A stretch of 64,000 bases of DNA, from contig CM073321.1 in NCBI GenBank assembly GCA_037043015.1, positions 26,177,510-26,241,509 on the forward strand. The letters run 5' to 3'. The translations under genes were made by a program, and so were the position numbers. This stretch comes from Bryum argenteum. Taxonomy: Eukaryota > Streptophyta > Bryopsida > Bryales > Bryaceae. The notes under the pieces are model-generated. The model was not told the origin of the DNA. It did no database searches and saw only the letters and a list, made by a program, of their open reading frames with translations. This document shows positions 53,604 to 64,000 of the stretch, piece by piece; within the stretch, counting starts at the first letter, position 1, and each line of letters starts with the position of its first letter.

Positions 53604-55304
53604 CAAACTTTTTTACTTTAGTGATTATTTGTTGTAAGTTTGTTACTTTTTAAGTGTATTTACTAAATTTTCCACTAATTCTTGGCTAAGTTTTGACTAC
53701 AATTATGTCTAAGTTCTGTCGAAATTTCAACTAAGTAAATGTGTAGGTTTTTAATGGAAGTTTCTAAATAAATTGTAATTAAATTTAGTACTCTAAAGTA
53801 CTCTAAATTGTTAGTTTTAAACACGTACTTTAGAGAGTACATTGTTCCATGTCTTTTGTAATAAAAAGTCTGTCATGTTTAGTTTTTATCCCCTACAGTA
53901 GACATGCATGAAAAACCATTTTAGATTAAAAATAATTTGATATAAGGCTCTTCACTTTCTAATTGATGTGTAATTTTGTGATTATCAAAGTAAAACAAAT
54001 ATACATAGATATATAGATAGAAGATATCTTTGAGAAACATCATGTAGGCTATGGCCATGCATCACACATACCATGGCCATACCTCACACATACCAATAGA
54101 ATGAGAGTCAATTTAGTTATTTTGAACCTATATAACGGTGAAATATAAACTTAATTATCAACACTCAATTGATATGTAAATGTTGATCATGGACAATTGT
54201 TCTAACTTCTATACTAGGAATATAACAATAAAATTTCTGATAAGATAGCTAATATAATATTTTATTAATGTATTATTATAACGTAATGTGTTGTTAAAAA
54301 CAAAAAACACATGACAAAACAAACTAGAGTAAATTTAGAGAGAATTACCCTTGTTTCCTAATTAGTATTCAACTTTATCTTACCATTAATATAATCGAAT
54401 TAACATTTGATTCCATTGATTCTGCGTTATTAGGTAAAGTTTTGTCAATGGAATGTTCTCAATTACTCTAATTACTCTAATTATGTATTTATTATATTTT
54501 ATTCAATAAATATATGAATACGAATTTGTATTTTTTTTTCCACAACTCATAGTTATGTATTAAATGTTTAATTTTATAAAGAAAACATGAAGACATAATT
54601 GTTTGTAAAACATAAAAAATCCGTATTTATGAATGGGTTTCCCTCCAAAATCAGTTTCCCGCCAAATCATCTTTGCCTCCAAATATTTTCAAAATTCAGT
54701 TTTAAAAAGTGGAATCCTATTTGGAAGCCTAATCTAAAAAAAATTCATGTTGCGACAAAATGTGTCGGCTTTTGGCATGATATCGTGCGTCGAGGATACT
54801 CTCATGATGTAGTTGTTGAGGTCGGGCTGGGGTTGCTAGTTTAGTCTGTCAATTTTTTCTTTCATTTTCTCTCACTCTCGTCCGTGCTCTCGAGGTGCGC
54901 TTCGTTTCATATTTCGTTCCGGTGTGTAGGTTCAAGGTTGCGTGCATGTGTAGAAGGAGTTTGAGTTGGTGCTGACTGCGTCTGATGTAGTTTTGCATTT
55001 AGAGGTTTCAGTATTGTAGAAGTGGCCCATGATGTATTAGTTTGATAATGTTTCAAGTTATGACAGTTGCTCGTCATGTATTTTTCAACTTCTGTATTAG
55101 GTATTGATTTTTGTGTGTGGTTTCTGCAGTTGCGAGCCCTAGTTTTCTTTTCGAAATCTGCAATTCGCAGGTGAGCGTGGTTCGAAATTCCTCAATGTTT
55201 CAACACTTACTGTATATTACTGAGTGTTAGCTGGTTATGAGTTCCGTAAATTCTGCCGTTATTTCCGGGGGAACATTTAAGCACACTGGTCCATAGTGAA
55301 CAAA
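53604..55304. other. AT-rich region, no gene recognised
   Basis: Strongly AT-rich to about 54,600, then mixed composition. A frame at 54,599-54,844 has no recognisable content. Nothing supported. Confidence 0.5.
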
Positions 55305-55880
55305 TTCAACTCAAGTCGAGTTGAAATTATATTGCCGTAGTATGTATGTCTGTACAATTTCAACTCGAGTCGAGTTAAATTGTAATCTCCAAGTACCAGT
55401 CATGGTTTCAGAATTTTGAATGATATATTAATAGGTGTTGATATTCAACTCGACTCGAGTTGAATTGGAAATCATCTAGTGTCAGTAAGATTTTTAATAA
55501 GGGGATAATCCCTTTATGGATGCGGATATTCAACTCGAGTTGAGTTGAATCCCAGTGTGGATATTCGGGAGGGACACCTGATACCGTCATCATCCAAATA
55601 ATATTTAACTCGAATCCAGTTAAATATGAATTACCACATATTATGGGATATACTCTTTAAATATTAATAATATTTTACAGAATAAGAAATGCTCTATTCA
55701 TGGGTTGTGATATTCAACTCGACTCGAGTTGAACTAGTCATCATCTAGTTTACTCTTGTTTAGACGTGAGAAGATAATATTATTATATATTTGAATATTT
55801 ACTAAAGTCAAGTTGGTCCGACTCATGCACGTGATATTCTAACCATCCCAACAATATTTAACTCGACTTGGGCACTCCCG
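55305..55880. repeat. Second palindrome array, seven copies
   Basis: Copies start at 55,305, 55,359, 55,444, 55,529, 55,604, 55,713 and 55,857 (the last a half). Same 10-1-10 inverted motif; spacings 54, 85, 85, 75, 109 and 144. At 55,604 both outer arms read TTTAAC/GTTAAA, a paired change from the usual TTCAAC/GTTGAA. Confidence 0.88.
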
Positions 55881-56170
55881 AGTCGCAGTTCAAATCTCGA
55901 AGACGCTTGATGCCACAATGGTGCCAAATGAGTGGAAATACCCAGTCAAAGCCTGGCCTTTCAATAAAGTCTTCTATAATGGGGCTAGTCTCAGAGACCA
56001 TGAGATAAGACACGATCATGACTCTCGTGTTGCACTTCTTGCGAGACATTAGTCATCGCGTAGAGGACATTACAACAATACATCTAGGAACCCGCCTCAT
56101 GAAACATCCGTCAAATCCAAGGGTGATGGTCTGGTTGGGGTACCCAAAAAGGTTGTCCCATGAACAATTG
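55858..56170 (-). pseudogene. Exon-like unknown segment next to the palindrome array
   Basis: Minus-strand frame reading WDNLFGYPNQTITLGFDGCF, then after one stop SRKKCNTRVMIVSYLMVSET and ERPGFDWVFPLIWHHCGIKR, ending at the last half-palindrome. Composition looks genuine; no domain assigned. Exon and palindromic intron alternate as in region A, so it may be a piece of a related gene. Confidence 0.35.
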
Positions 56171-56700
56171 CACTCTATGCTGGTGTGTCAAACATATCCA
56201 TTTTTAAACTGTAATACAATAAGACTACATTAGATGTGGTTTTAGTTGTCTATACTTATAATGTATCAAGAAAAAAAATTAAAAATTAAAAAAAATATTT
56301 TGAAGTAATTTTATTTGATTTTTTAGTTGAAAAAGTAAGTCATGTCCCAATAACCTAAAATCCATAGAATCAAGCAAATGGAATATCAACCATTTTTATT
56401 TTAATATAATTTTTGAATATGACCTACATCTTCTTGTATAGAATACAAAATAATTTATTTAATAATAAAAAAATTAATTCATTGTGCACTATAATGCCTG
56501 CAAATCCCCAAATTCAACACTTTTTCCCTCATCTATGAATGGATCCAAAAAAAATAAAAAATCTAAAAGAAAATCTATAGGCATATATACTTTGATTTCA
56601 GTGAGGTGCATGATATTTTATTTTCTATTTTAGGGTCTTTTTACTTGATTAAAATGACTAAATTAGACAAACTTTGGAGGTTTTCAATAAAAATAACCTA
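56171..56700. other. AT-rich region, no gene recognised
   Basis: Over 70% A/T by eye, with A- and T-tracts. Nothing supported. Confidence 0.5.
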
Positions 56701-56790
56701 ATTAGTGTGTCCAAAAAGTGATACCCCAAGCTTACCATTGCCCCCAAAGGATTATCAACTCAGGAGTCTATCAATTCTATCTCAAGCAAA

Positions 56791-59119
56791 GTGTGCTTCA
56801 CCACGAACTGCGTTCAGCCCTTCCCGAAGAAGAAGATCCGATGTTTCCGAGAGCGGATGTATAGTGGAACGACCTACCAATTCAGGTTTCAATTGATGCT
56901 TGACGTTCACAGGCAGGTTCATCAAAATGCTGACGGGAAGAGGGTGGTCCGGTTGAGGGTATCGATGTTTGTTTGTCTGCGTGGAGACATATTGCTGGAG
57001 TGTCTGAGGCAACATTCCATCGGTTTCAAACGTACCTGGCTGATGGCGTCATGGCGCATCCCCATGGAAATTTGTCTTTGCTTAAACCGCGTAAGCACAC
57101 GTCGCAGGCAACTGCAACCCTGCGTTGCATCCTGGAGAACTCTGCGGATCACATGCCGCACCGAACGAGGACATTAAAATCTGGAGAGAAGGTTGTATCC
57201 ATGATTCTTCCCGCTACATGGAAATCAAAGAGTGCCATGCCGGAGATCAACGCCGCAAATGAAGGCTTCGGTTTGAAGATGGTCTCGCCATCTTCTCTGA
57301 GTAGAATTCAAAAATTATACTTTCCTGAATTTGATGCCAAGAAACCCCGGGATAACTTCGCTCGGTGCTCCAAATGTGATCGTTGGCATACACTCCGCAA
57401 CAAGCACTGCTTTGGGCAAAGAAGCTCGAGGTACACTTGGCTGCAGCCCGTGCTCATCGTGAGTTATATTATGCAAACAGGTTTAGGTCAAAAACCTACC
57501 CGCATGAGTGTTTGACCATTATGGATGACAAAATGGATCATGCGAAGACCGCTTCCCCTGTCTTTTCTTACAAGAGTAAGGAGCTCGATGGTCTGATGAA
57601 GCTACCAGTATCCGTCACAGGAATGATCGCTCATGGCCATGGAGATGTACGCTAAGCGCATTACAGTCTAGATATTTTCGCACACGATTCAAATTACACG
57701 GTGGGCTCTTTTGCTAAGCTGCTCCGAGATATAGAGTTGCCACCAAAATACTCTTCGAGGGAGCTTTTTGTTGGGTCGAGGTCGGCACCTATCTTTGATG
57801 TTGTTCTCTCACATGCGGAGACTTGCGTATCATCACTCCGTCCAACACCAGCTCTTCCACTTCGAGGGATTCCTCTTCCGCCAATTCTTAATGTTCAGAT
57901 GGACAATGCAGCATGTGATAACAAGAATAGATATGTATTTTGTTTTTGGTCTCTCCTTATCGCAAAGAAGATCTTCCGGGAGGTATACGTGAATTTCATG
58001 TTGGTTGGGCATACCCATGATGACATCAATGCAATGTTTGGGAGGTGGAGCATGTTGTTGAGGAAAGACAATTTGCCCACTATTTCGTTACTCATGAAAT
58101 CTTTCATGGACGTGGAATCCATTCCAGCCATCTCTTACCTTGTTGAAGAGGTGCCGGATTCTAAAGGATTTATCGAGGGGTTTATCAGGGATGGAGGGGA
58201 AGCACTTGTTGGTCATACGAAGGCACAACAATTCAATTTTTTTTTTGATTCTACAGGTTGTCATGTGATGAAGTACAAGGTTTCGTGCACAGCAGAAGAT
58301 TGGTTGCCAAATGATACAACCGGAATTAAATTGTGGAGAGAGGACTCGGAAGGTCGTTGTTTGTGGCCACTTGGTGATCCAACTCCTACGAAGCATCGTG
58401 CAATGAGGGGTGTGGAAGACATTGTGAAGGGCATATTTGGATTTATCAACTACTGGGAGGCAATGTGTGATGAAGATAGAACTGGAGAGTATAGAAGACG
58501 CTATGAACATCTTGTGTTCTATTGGCGCGTTGTGAAGGCAGCATTAGAGGTTCCCATTGAACCGTGTTCGAATGATCTTCGGGACGGATTTTGGCCATTA
58601 TCCATAATAGTTGCGACTTTGGAGGACCAATTTGGTGAAGAAGGCGAACTTTGTGAGGAGTTTGGAGAGGATGAGGCCTATGTTGGAGAGATCCGAGATT
58701 GCCCTCAACCATCTTTTCGTGTAGCTCGTGATGTTTATGAAGGATACTTTGTTGCTATTCGGCCTGCTGATGGTGACTCGCGACCGGTGTGGATTGCGCA
58801 AGCGTTGTCAGATCCGAACATAAACTCCGAGCAGCCAAATTGCATCCTTATTCAATTCTTTTGACCTCCATCCAGGGTTTGAGATGTGCAAGAGACCTAC
58901 AATGGATGGGATTCGGTCAAAGAATTGCGTTTGAAGGTTGACGATACTCAACCTCCTTTGTGGGAGAATACAGCTTCATCGATGACTTCATGGAAGTCAA
59001 AGGTCAAGAAGGATACAACCAAGTGCACTTTAAAAATTCCGGTGGATCAAATTAAAGTCATTCACGATACTATAGTTGAAGGTCTTATATGTATTGAAAT
59101 TCGTATTTGTGTATTGTAA
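56791..59119 (+). pseudogene. DUF7869-like mobile-element protein pseudogene
   Basis: The conserved part reads PILNVQMDNAACDNKNRYVF, SLLIAKKIFREVYVNFMLVG and HTHDDINAMFGRWSMLLRKD. The order QxDN...(D/E)NKNRY...VGHTH(D/E)DI is characteristic of a family in many eukaryotic mobile elements that I associate with Pfam DUF7869; its activity is not known to me. Upstream pieces in two other frames supply the N-terminus (GVSEATFHRFQTYLADGVMA, HMPHRTRTLKSGEKVVSMIL, NFARCSKCDRWHTLRNKH, AAARAHRELYYANRFRSKTY). Disabling changes: frameshifts near 57,010 and 57,400, a TAA at 57,653, and TGAs at 58,862 and 58,880, after which the frame continues (ETYNGWDSVKELRLKVDDTQ) to 59,119. Confidence 0.7.
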
Positions 59120-59499
59120 CAACTACAAAGTCATGGCTTTGTCTTATTCTTAGAAATAATAATCTTTTGTTTCAAATTCAAAAGATTACAGGCATTTAAA
59201 AGTATAGAAGATATGTTAGACCGAATGATCTACAAGAATGTGTGGTTTAGGATGTTGGTAGTATCAATGGAATATGGAATATTTTCAAGTTACTTAGCTT
59301 GCTTCGAGCAACACTTTGTTTGTGGTACTGGGTTTCATTCAAAATCAAAAGTACATTGTACGCATTTATGAAAATATATTTCTATAATTTATCATAGTAT
59401 TGATTTGTTCTTTCCATTTAGTAGTTTTGTCGATTGATTTATGTAATTAAAAATGATAACATGTATTTAATTTGTTCTAAAAGGTAGTAGTGGTTAGCA
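59120..59499. other. AT-rich flank, no gene recognised
   Basis: Presumably 3' flank of the DUF7869-like pseudogene. Nothing supported. Confidence 0.45.
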
Positions 59500-59722
59500 C
59501 CACTGATGTTTATGTGCGTCATACATGTCACAGTTAAGGGTACGTGGCTCGTTGGTAGCACAAATCTTCTTGCCCGCCGAAGCCCACTTAGCAGTACCAA
59601 GTCATGTGTACATTTTAGCTGCTCAAACGAGTCCGATCGGAATCGAACTTGGACCACCTTCGTTATACAGAGACTCCTTCTCATCCAACCACTGAGCTCA
59701 TGACTTGGTGTCCATTTCAAAA
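59500..59722 (-). mobile_element. tRNA-derived SINE
   Basis: On the minus strand: ATGAGCTCAGTGGTTGGATG (A-box-like), then about 40 bp later CCAAGTTCGATTCCGATCGG (B-box/T-arm), then an unrelated tail starting GACTCGTTTGAGCAGCT. A-box, B-box and a non-tRNA 3' body indicate a SINE rather than a tRNA gene; acceptor-stem pairing is absent. The CTCGTTTGAGC junction is shared with the fragment at 49.2 kb. Confidence 0.6.
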
Positions 59723-59874
59723 TTACTCTGGTCTTTATATTAATCAATTGGAAGTTCAACTTGGAAAGTCCACGATGCACAAACTTTCCCCCATATTATA
59801 CTATAAATTGAATGGAAACTTTAAGATTCATAACTTTCTAAGTTATTTGTGTACAATATGTTCATGAACGTCAG

Positions 59875-60716
59875 CTCCATACTATGTATCAAGGGCCACC
59901 ATTGCTCGAATCGTCGCGCCATTCCACCAATACGTAAAGCCTTGGTTCTTATTTGAATGAATGGCGATAAAAGGAATAACACCTTGATGTTGTATCCTCA
60001 CGGCGAGCGACTCATTCTGATGCTTCACTTTGGCCAAGTCTCGTCGTGTCTTTGCATAGTTGGGAGTCTTTGCTGCAAATTTCCAGTACTCTTCAATAGC
60101 TCGAACCCCTCTTATGTTAACTTTAGAAATTGTGCCGTAACCACCTTTAGTCTCTTCTTCCCAATTTCAATGATACGGGCCGTGTCAGAATTTACTATCA
60201 AATTATTCATGCCACCGTTCTCCAGTAACTTTCTTTCCTCCGTGTTCCACCATCTTATGGAGCCGCACCGGTTCTGATTATTGGAATACGGTCTCATTGC
60301 CTGTTGAAAACACTCCGCCCTGAATACCACATCTATAAACTCCACATCATCCGCTCGATTTGTTTTCTGGTACTTCTTTAATATATCAATTGCGTTTCAT
60401 AGAGCATCAATTAATCTAAGATCCAATCACTCCGTAAATCTACGCTTATCAGTCTCCGGTCTCCACACCGGATCTTGGAGCGCTTCCATCATGAGTTCCG
60501 TCATGTCCTCTTTGAATTTGGCAAGGGCTTCTTCCTCTTTGTATCTCAAGTATTTGCTGAACAAACCTGCAAGACTGTTGGCCTCATAAAACTTTACAAT
60601 TACGTTCTCCTGAAGAAAGTTTTTGCATTTCTTCGATGGGTGCTGACTACGCGGTTCTTGGAGAAACTCCCAAGGCCTCCGGCCCCGACTCCCCCAAGCC
60701 GCATGCTTTGGCATCT
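59875..60716 (-). pseudogene. Hypothetical Lys/Glu-rich protein remnant
   Basis: From MPKHAAWGSRGRRPWEFLQE at 60,716: CKNFLQENVIVKFYEANSLA, KYLRYKEEEALAKFKEDMTE and PVWRPETDKRRF to a TAA at 60,427. Then, in a new block, EFIDVVFRAECFQQAMRPYS, GSIRWWNTEERKLLENGGMN and RIIEIGKKRLKVVTAQFLKL (60,345-60,112), with a readable continuation past its stop (EGFELLKSTGNLQQRL). The N-terminus is basic, followed by amphipathic helices. No domain recognised. Probably a decayed gene or transposon protein. Confidence 0.4.
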
Positions 60717-60982
60717 TTTTGAAAAAAAATAGCAAAATCTCCCCCCGTACAAATAGAAAGACTTCTTTCCTCCCCAGAATTTGGAGCCGGTGGATGGAAA
60801 ATTCACAGAATTTCCACCCTGTAGCCACTCCGCACCCTGAAAGGGAAAGAAAGAAGTGAGGAGGAGGAGGACTAGTCGACCATATATAGGCCGCGGTCGC
60901 GTGACAGATTGGCTGACCTAAATCTGATGGTCGCCCAGTCGACCGGCCCGACCAAACAGACGGCCGGCGCTGATCGAGCAGC

Positions 60983-61232
60983 CGCGACCGATTAGACGGC
61001 CGACTAAAACCGCGACCGATGAGACGGCCGACTAAAACCGCGACCGATGAGATGGCCAACTAAAACCGCGACCGATGGGACGGCCGGCACCAACCACGAC
61101 CGATTAGACGGCCCACGCCGACCGCAACCAATCGGACGGTCGACGTCGACCACGACCAATCGGACGGCCGACGCTGACGGCAACTGATCGAATGGTCGAC
61201 GCCGACCGCAACCGATCTGACGGTCGCGGGCC
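60983..61232. repeat. 28-bp minisatellite, about nine units
   Basis: ACCGCGACCGATGAGACGGC-CGACTAAA-type units; the right-hand units diverge to ACCGCAACCAATCGGACGGT. CpG-rich. It lies between the hypothetical remnant and the 3' flank of transposon copy E, at about the distance where E's terminus would be expected by comparison with B. Confidence 0.88.
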
Positions 61233-61299
61233 GCCCAATCCAATCTAATGGTAACTATGAGAACTCACTACAACACTTTCAAAGGCTAAGATGGGACCT

Positions 61300-64000
61300 T
61301 GAATTCGATTTAATGGTCTGAAATCTTACTATTGTCGTAGTAATTTCGATTTACCCGTTCGGACGGAAGTCCGGACGTCCGTCGAAAAAAACTCAAAAGA
61401 CGTCCATTTTGTCATCCCTGCAATTGAGTACCCCAAATCCGTAGAATTAAATAATTATTTCGGCGCGAAAGTAATGTTGGCTCCATTCCATAATTCCTCA
61501 AATAATAAATAATCAAAAGTTTTTTTAAATTGTCGTCAAAAAATTAGGAATGACGTCATCGCTTCTATTCCTATAAAATTGGAGGTCACTTTTGCCCCTC
61601 GTTAAGAATTAAAGATTTTTACACATTTTGATTCCGGTTTAGGGATCGCAAGAATAGGTAAATCGATATATTCAAATTGGAGTTGAAGGATTTACATCAA
61701 AATTAGGGCTGACGTCACTATTAGAGGCAAGCATGGCTTTGATTAGAGTGTGTTGACATACTTAGAGTAATACTTGAAGTACTTAGTGCAGGTTGAGCTA
61801 TAAACGATAATCATGATAAGTAAAAATAGATAACCGTATTAAAAAACACATATAGATAACATTCAAATAATCGATAATGCCAACTATGAATATATGGCGC
61901 TACCATCTCCAGTACCTATCAGATAACAAATTACATATTACGCTGAAGGTGTAGCACCATTGAAGTGTTGGTCACACTCGTCAGCTTCAAAGTCTATGAA
62001 CTTAAGCACACTCTTTCTGAAACGTGGACGTGTACTCTGAGTCAGAATGGGAGATGGAGCCTGAATGAACTCTTTTGCAAGACGCTCGGCACAGAAAAGT
62101 AGGGTGAATGTTGATGGAGGGCTGTTGTAGAGATGAGCGTTGCGAGTCAATCGCTCTTTCACACCTGCAATGTTAAAAGTACAAAGAAATTGTAATCCGC
62201 TAGTACACCATCAAAAATCTCTTCATCAGGTTCCATAGCCATCAGGTGTCGGTTTGAGCGCGCGCAAGCAACTACAAATGCACCTAAAGATTGAGAAATA
62301 CACGTTAGAACTGCGAAATGTATGAATAAATTCTAAAGTAGCCGGTACAGACACATTACCTGTACTTGCGCTCCAGTCGAAGACCATACTTCCATCGTCT
62401 GTGATGCAATCCACGAAGCATTAAATGAAGGAGGGGTTGTTCTGTGGTGAACCTCGCCAAGGCGTACCGTTCGGACAATAACGCAATGTTTCTTTGTCAG
62501 CAAAGTTACATACGTGGTCTTCCTTATCAAGCATGATTGCCGCATCCGCATATGCGTGTGCTACTTGCCAAGATTTGAACTTCAAAAAAAACTGCTTATG
62601 CATGAAGATCTTCATATTGAAGTTGTGAGTCTACGAAACACAAGTATAGATATATAGTATAGATATATAGAAGCAAAGATAGCATCAAGAAAGAATTGTG
62701 AAATTTGAAACTATGAATTGTTTTGTATTTGTTTCTGGTCCGGTAGGGTAGAGGCCATAGGGAGGGGATTATATCCCCACCAGTCTCGAACAAACACAAA
62801 AATTATATGTTGCAGACTCAGAATCCAGAGTACGCTCGATTCTACAATCTTTGGGATGCATAACAAGAATGGCTCCAACGTTTGTCAAGTGGTATGCGGC
62901 AAAGATGAAGAGGTTCTCAAAGTAGTTTTTATCACGTTGGGTCCAGGTTGGAATTTCCGTAGGAGACACAACAGGCACATGCAAGTTTTTTGGAGCGTCT
63001 GCAAAAAAGAGATCAATCCATGGATGCTTGGGACTATATTCCATCGCCGTACAAGGGTACTTCCGGTTTTTTCCAATGTGCGGAACACGTAAATAATTAG
63101 GTAATAGAAACAATATTTACAATCTGAGAATGAACTTTATGAGGAAATAAATATTTATTGTACGTAATAGTACCTTGTTGATGTGTTTGATGATGTCGAG
63201 GATTTGCGAATCCAAGTTGTCAGATGCCAACAATTGATGAACTAAATCTCCGATGTTCCCCTTCTCTAGATACATAGGCAACATGACTGTTATTTTTGAC
63301 GACGAGCTGCTACCGATGTGTTTGGGTTTTGGAACAGCAAGCTTGGCAAATTTCGGCGCATTGTGGCGACGAGGAGATTGCGGGAAGTTGTGGTCGACGA
63401 TAAAAGATTGAGGAGGCGATCCTACATTCATAAGTCCACCTGCGGAAATCTGAGTCAATTGTGCAACGCGTCTACTTGCATTGATTGTCACTCCATCTGA
63501 AGCCTGAGTCAGGTCAGGTTCTTCAAGACTCACAATCTCTTGTGGGACATGAGCGATTTCTTCGGATTGTTGACGAGCATCAACTATAGGGACCGTAGCA
63601 GCGTTGCGTCGCTTTTTGTTTGCTAGAGGCTTGGGCTGTGCAATTGGTGAAGAAGGTGAAGAGATTGGATCAGAAGCGCCTAGTAAAATTGAGAGATCGC
63701 TGTCGTCATCATTGTCAATCTCTATAGGTGCAGCGTTAGCTGCAGATGAATCGAGGTTTTGAAAAAGATGCTTCTCCTCTTTGTGCACGAAGTTGTTGTC
63801 GCAGTTAAGAAATCAACCCCCGGTCGTCAATTGGGAGTTAGTAAACCGCTCTTGTTGGGCTTATGAGAAAAAGCTGTAGGGATCATTTGTGACAAAAACA
63901 TCCTCGAACACTAGTGGAATGGAGAACAAAGCTGATGCTCCTTTGGCAACGAGCTCTTGTTTTAAGTACCTGCAAAAAAGTAAACAAGTTAGACTGTGAA
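61300..64000 (-). pseudogene. Transposon copy E: 3' half of the partner gene, truncated by the window edge
   Basis: Same exon order as copy B 46,619-48,807, inverted. From right: LKQELVAKGASALFSIPLVF (about 63,970), a TGA near 63,810 where B has Trp, HKEEKHLFQNLDSSAANAAP, NIGDLVHQLLASDNLDSQIL (to 63,170), NRKYPCTAMEYSPKHPWIDL and AAYHLTNVGAILVMHPKDCR (63,075-62,800), SWQVAHAYADAAIMLDKEDH (62,600-62,370), VVACARSNRHLMAMEPDEEI (62,290-62,200) and SVLKFIDFEADECDQHFNGA ending at 61,938. The 3' flank has TGACGTCA at 61,710-61,717 and 61,551-61,558 in the same context as B. The 5' part continues beyond 64,000. Confidence 0.8.

Noticed and set aside
53086..53653. Frames encoding His/Met-rich repeats (HGHAHGHTH, MYMTMPMHM)
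   Set aside because: Produced by the CATG hexamer tract; all frames and both strands give similar repeats, so this is not evidence of a metal-binding protein.
59575..59722. Functional tRNA gene
   Set aside because: A- and B-boxes are visible but acceptor-stem ends do not pair, no convincing anticodon stem forms, and a non-tRNA tail follows; a SINE fits better.
1..64000. Bacterial or organellar origin of the window
   Set aside because: GT-AG introns conserved between transposon copies, TATA-like boxes, gypsy and MULE-like elements and SINEs are nuclear eukaryotic features; no operons or ribosome-binding sites were seen.

Overview
This is nuclear DNA of a eukaryote, very probably a streptophyte (land-plant or charophyte-alga lineage). 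Coding blocks are separated by GT-AG introns, TATA-like boxes lie upstream of gene starts, and the window is dominated by plant-type mobile elements. A repeat-rich charophyte such as Chara is one candidate, but the species cannot be fixed from the sequence. I found no rRNA, functional tRNA, CRISPR array or bacterial-type operon. The only gene that looks intact and not obviously part of a transposon is a small stand-alone ADD-type zinc-finger gene (2,647-3,084, minus).

Layout. 0.4-1.6 kb: acidic, proline-rich low-complexity reading frames (minus). 2.6-3.1 kb: the ADD gene, with short tandem repeats on both sides. 4,521-13,749: a Ty3/gypsy LTR retrotransposon (minus) with two 300-bp LTRs differing at 4 positions. 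It has gag, protease, RT, RNase H and integrase in one frame broken by four stop codons and a frameshift, plus an extra 732-877-residue coiled-coil/C2H2 reading frame between integrase and the 3' LTR. 13.75-23.3 kb: two decayed copies (D, C) of a two-gene DNA transposon. 23.6-25.7 kb: unknown frames and an FCP1-like phosphatase relic. 27.5-34.8 kb plus 49.8-50.4 kb: pieces of one minus-strand gene region (region A). It carries an FCP1-like domain, a probable N4/N6 DNA-methyltransferase motif and long acidic coiled-coil stretches, and is split by a transposon. 34,794-49,766: that transposon (copy B), about 15.0 kb, with inverted termini and a 10-bp target-site duplication. 50.4-51.6 kb and 55.3-55.9 kb: arrays of a 21-bp inverted repeat that also sits in introns of region A. 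56.8-59.1 kb: a DUF7869-like mobile-element pseudogene. 59.5 kb: a tRNA-derived SINE. 61.3-64.0 kb: the 3' part of another two-gene transposon copy (E), running off the window edge.

The most interesting system is the two-gene transposon. A MULE-like transposase gene (leftward) and a large multi-exon partner gene (rightward) are transcribed divergently from a conserved intergenic block. The partner gene carries a GNHR motif typical of ParB/sulfiredoxin-fold proteins. Four copies lie in this window, in both orientations, so the architecture is a property of the family. All copies seen are disabled by stops, frameshifts or truncation.

The second striking system is the 21-bp inverted repeat (10-bp arms around one base). 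It is organised in a higher-order period of about 203 bp containing three palindromes, and some members change both arms together. The same spacing signature recurs inside introns and upstream of the region A gene. Order of events: region A existed first and B inserted into it; the gypsy element abuts fragment D; SINEs and a 245-bp MITE inserted later into transposon copies.
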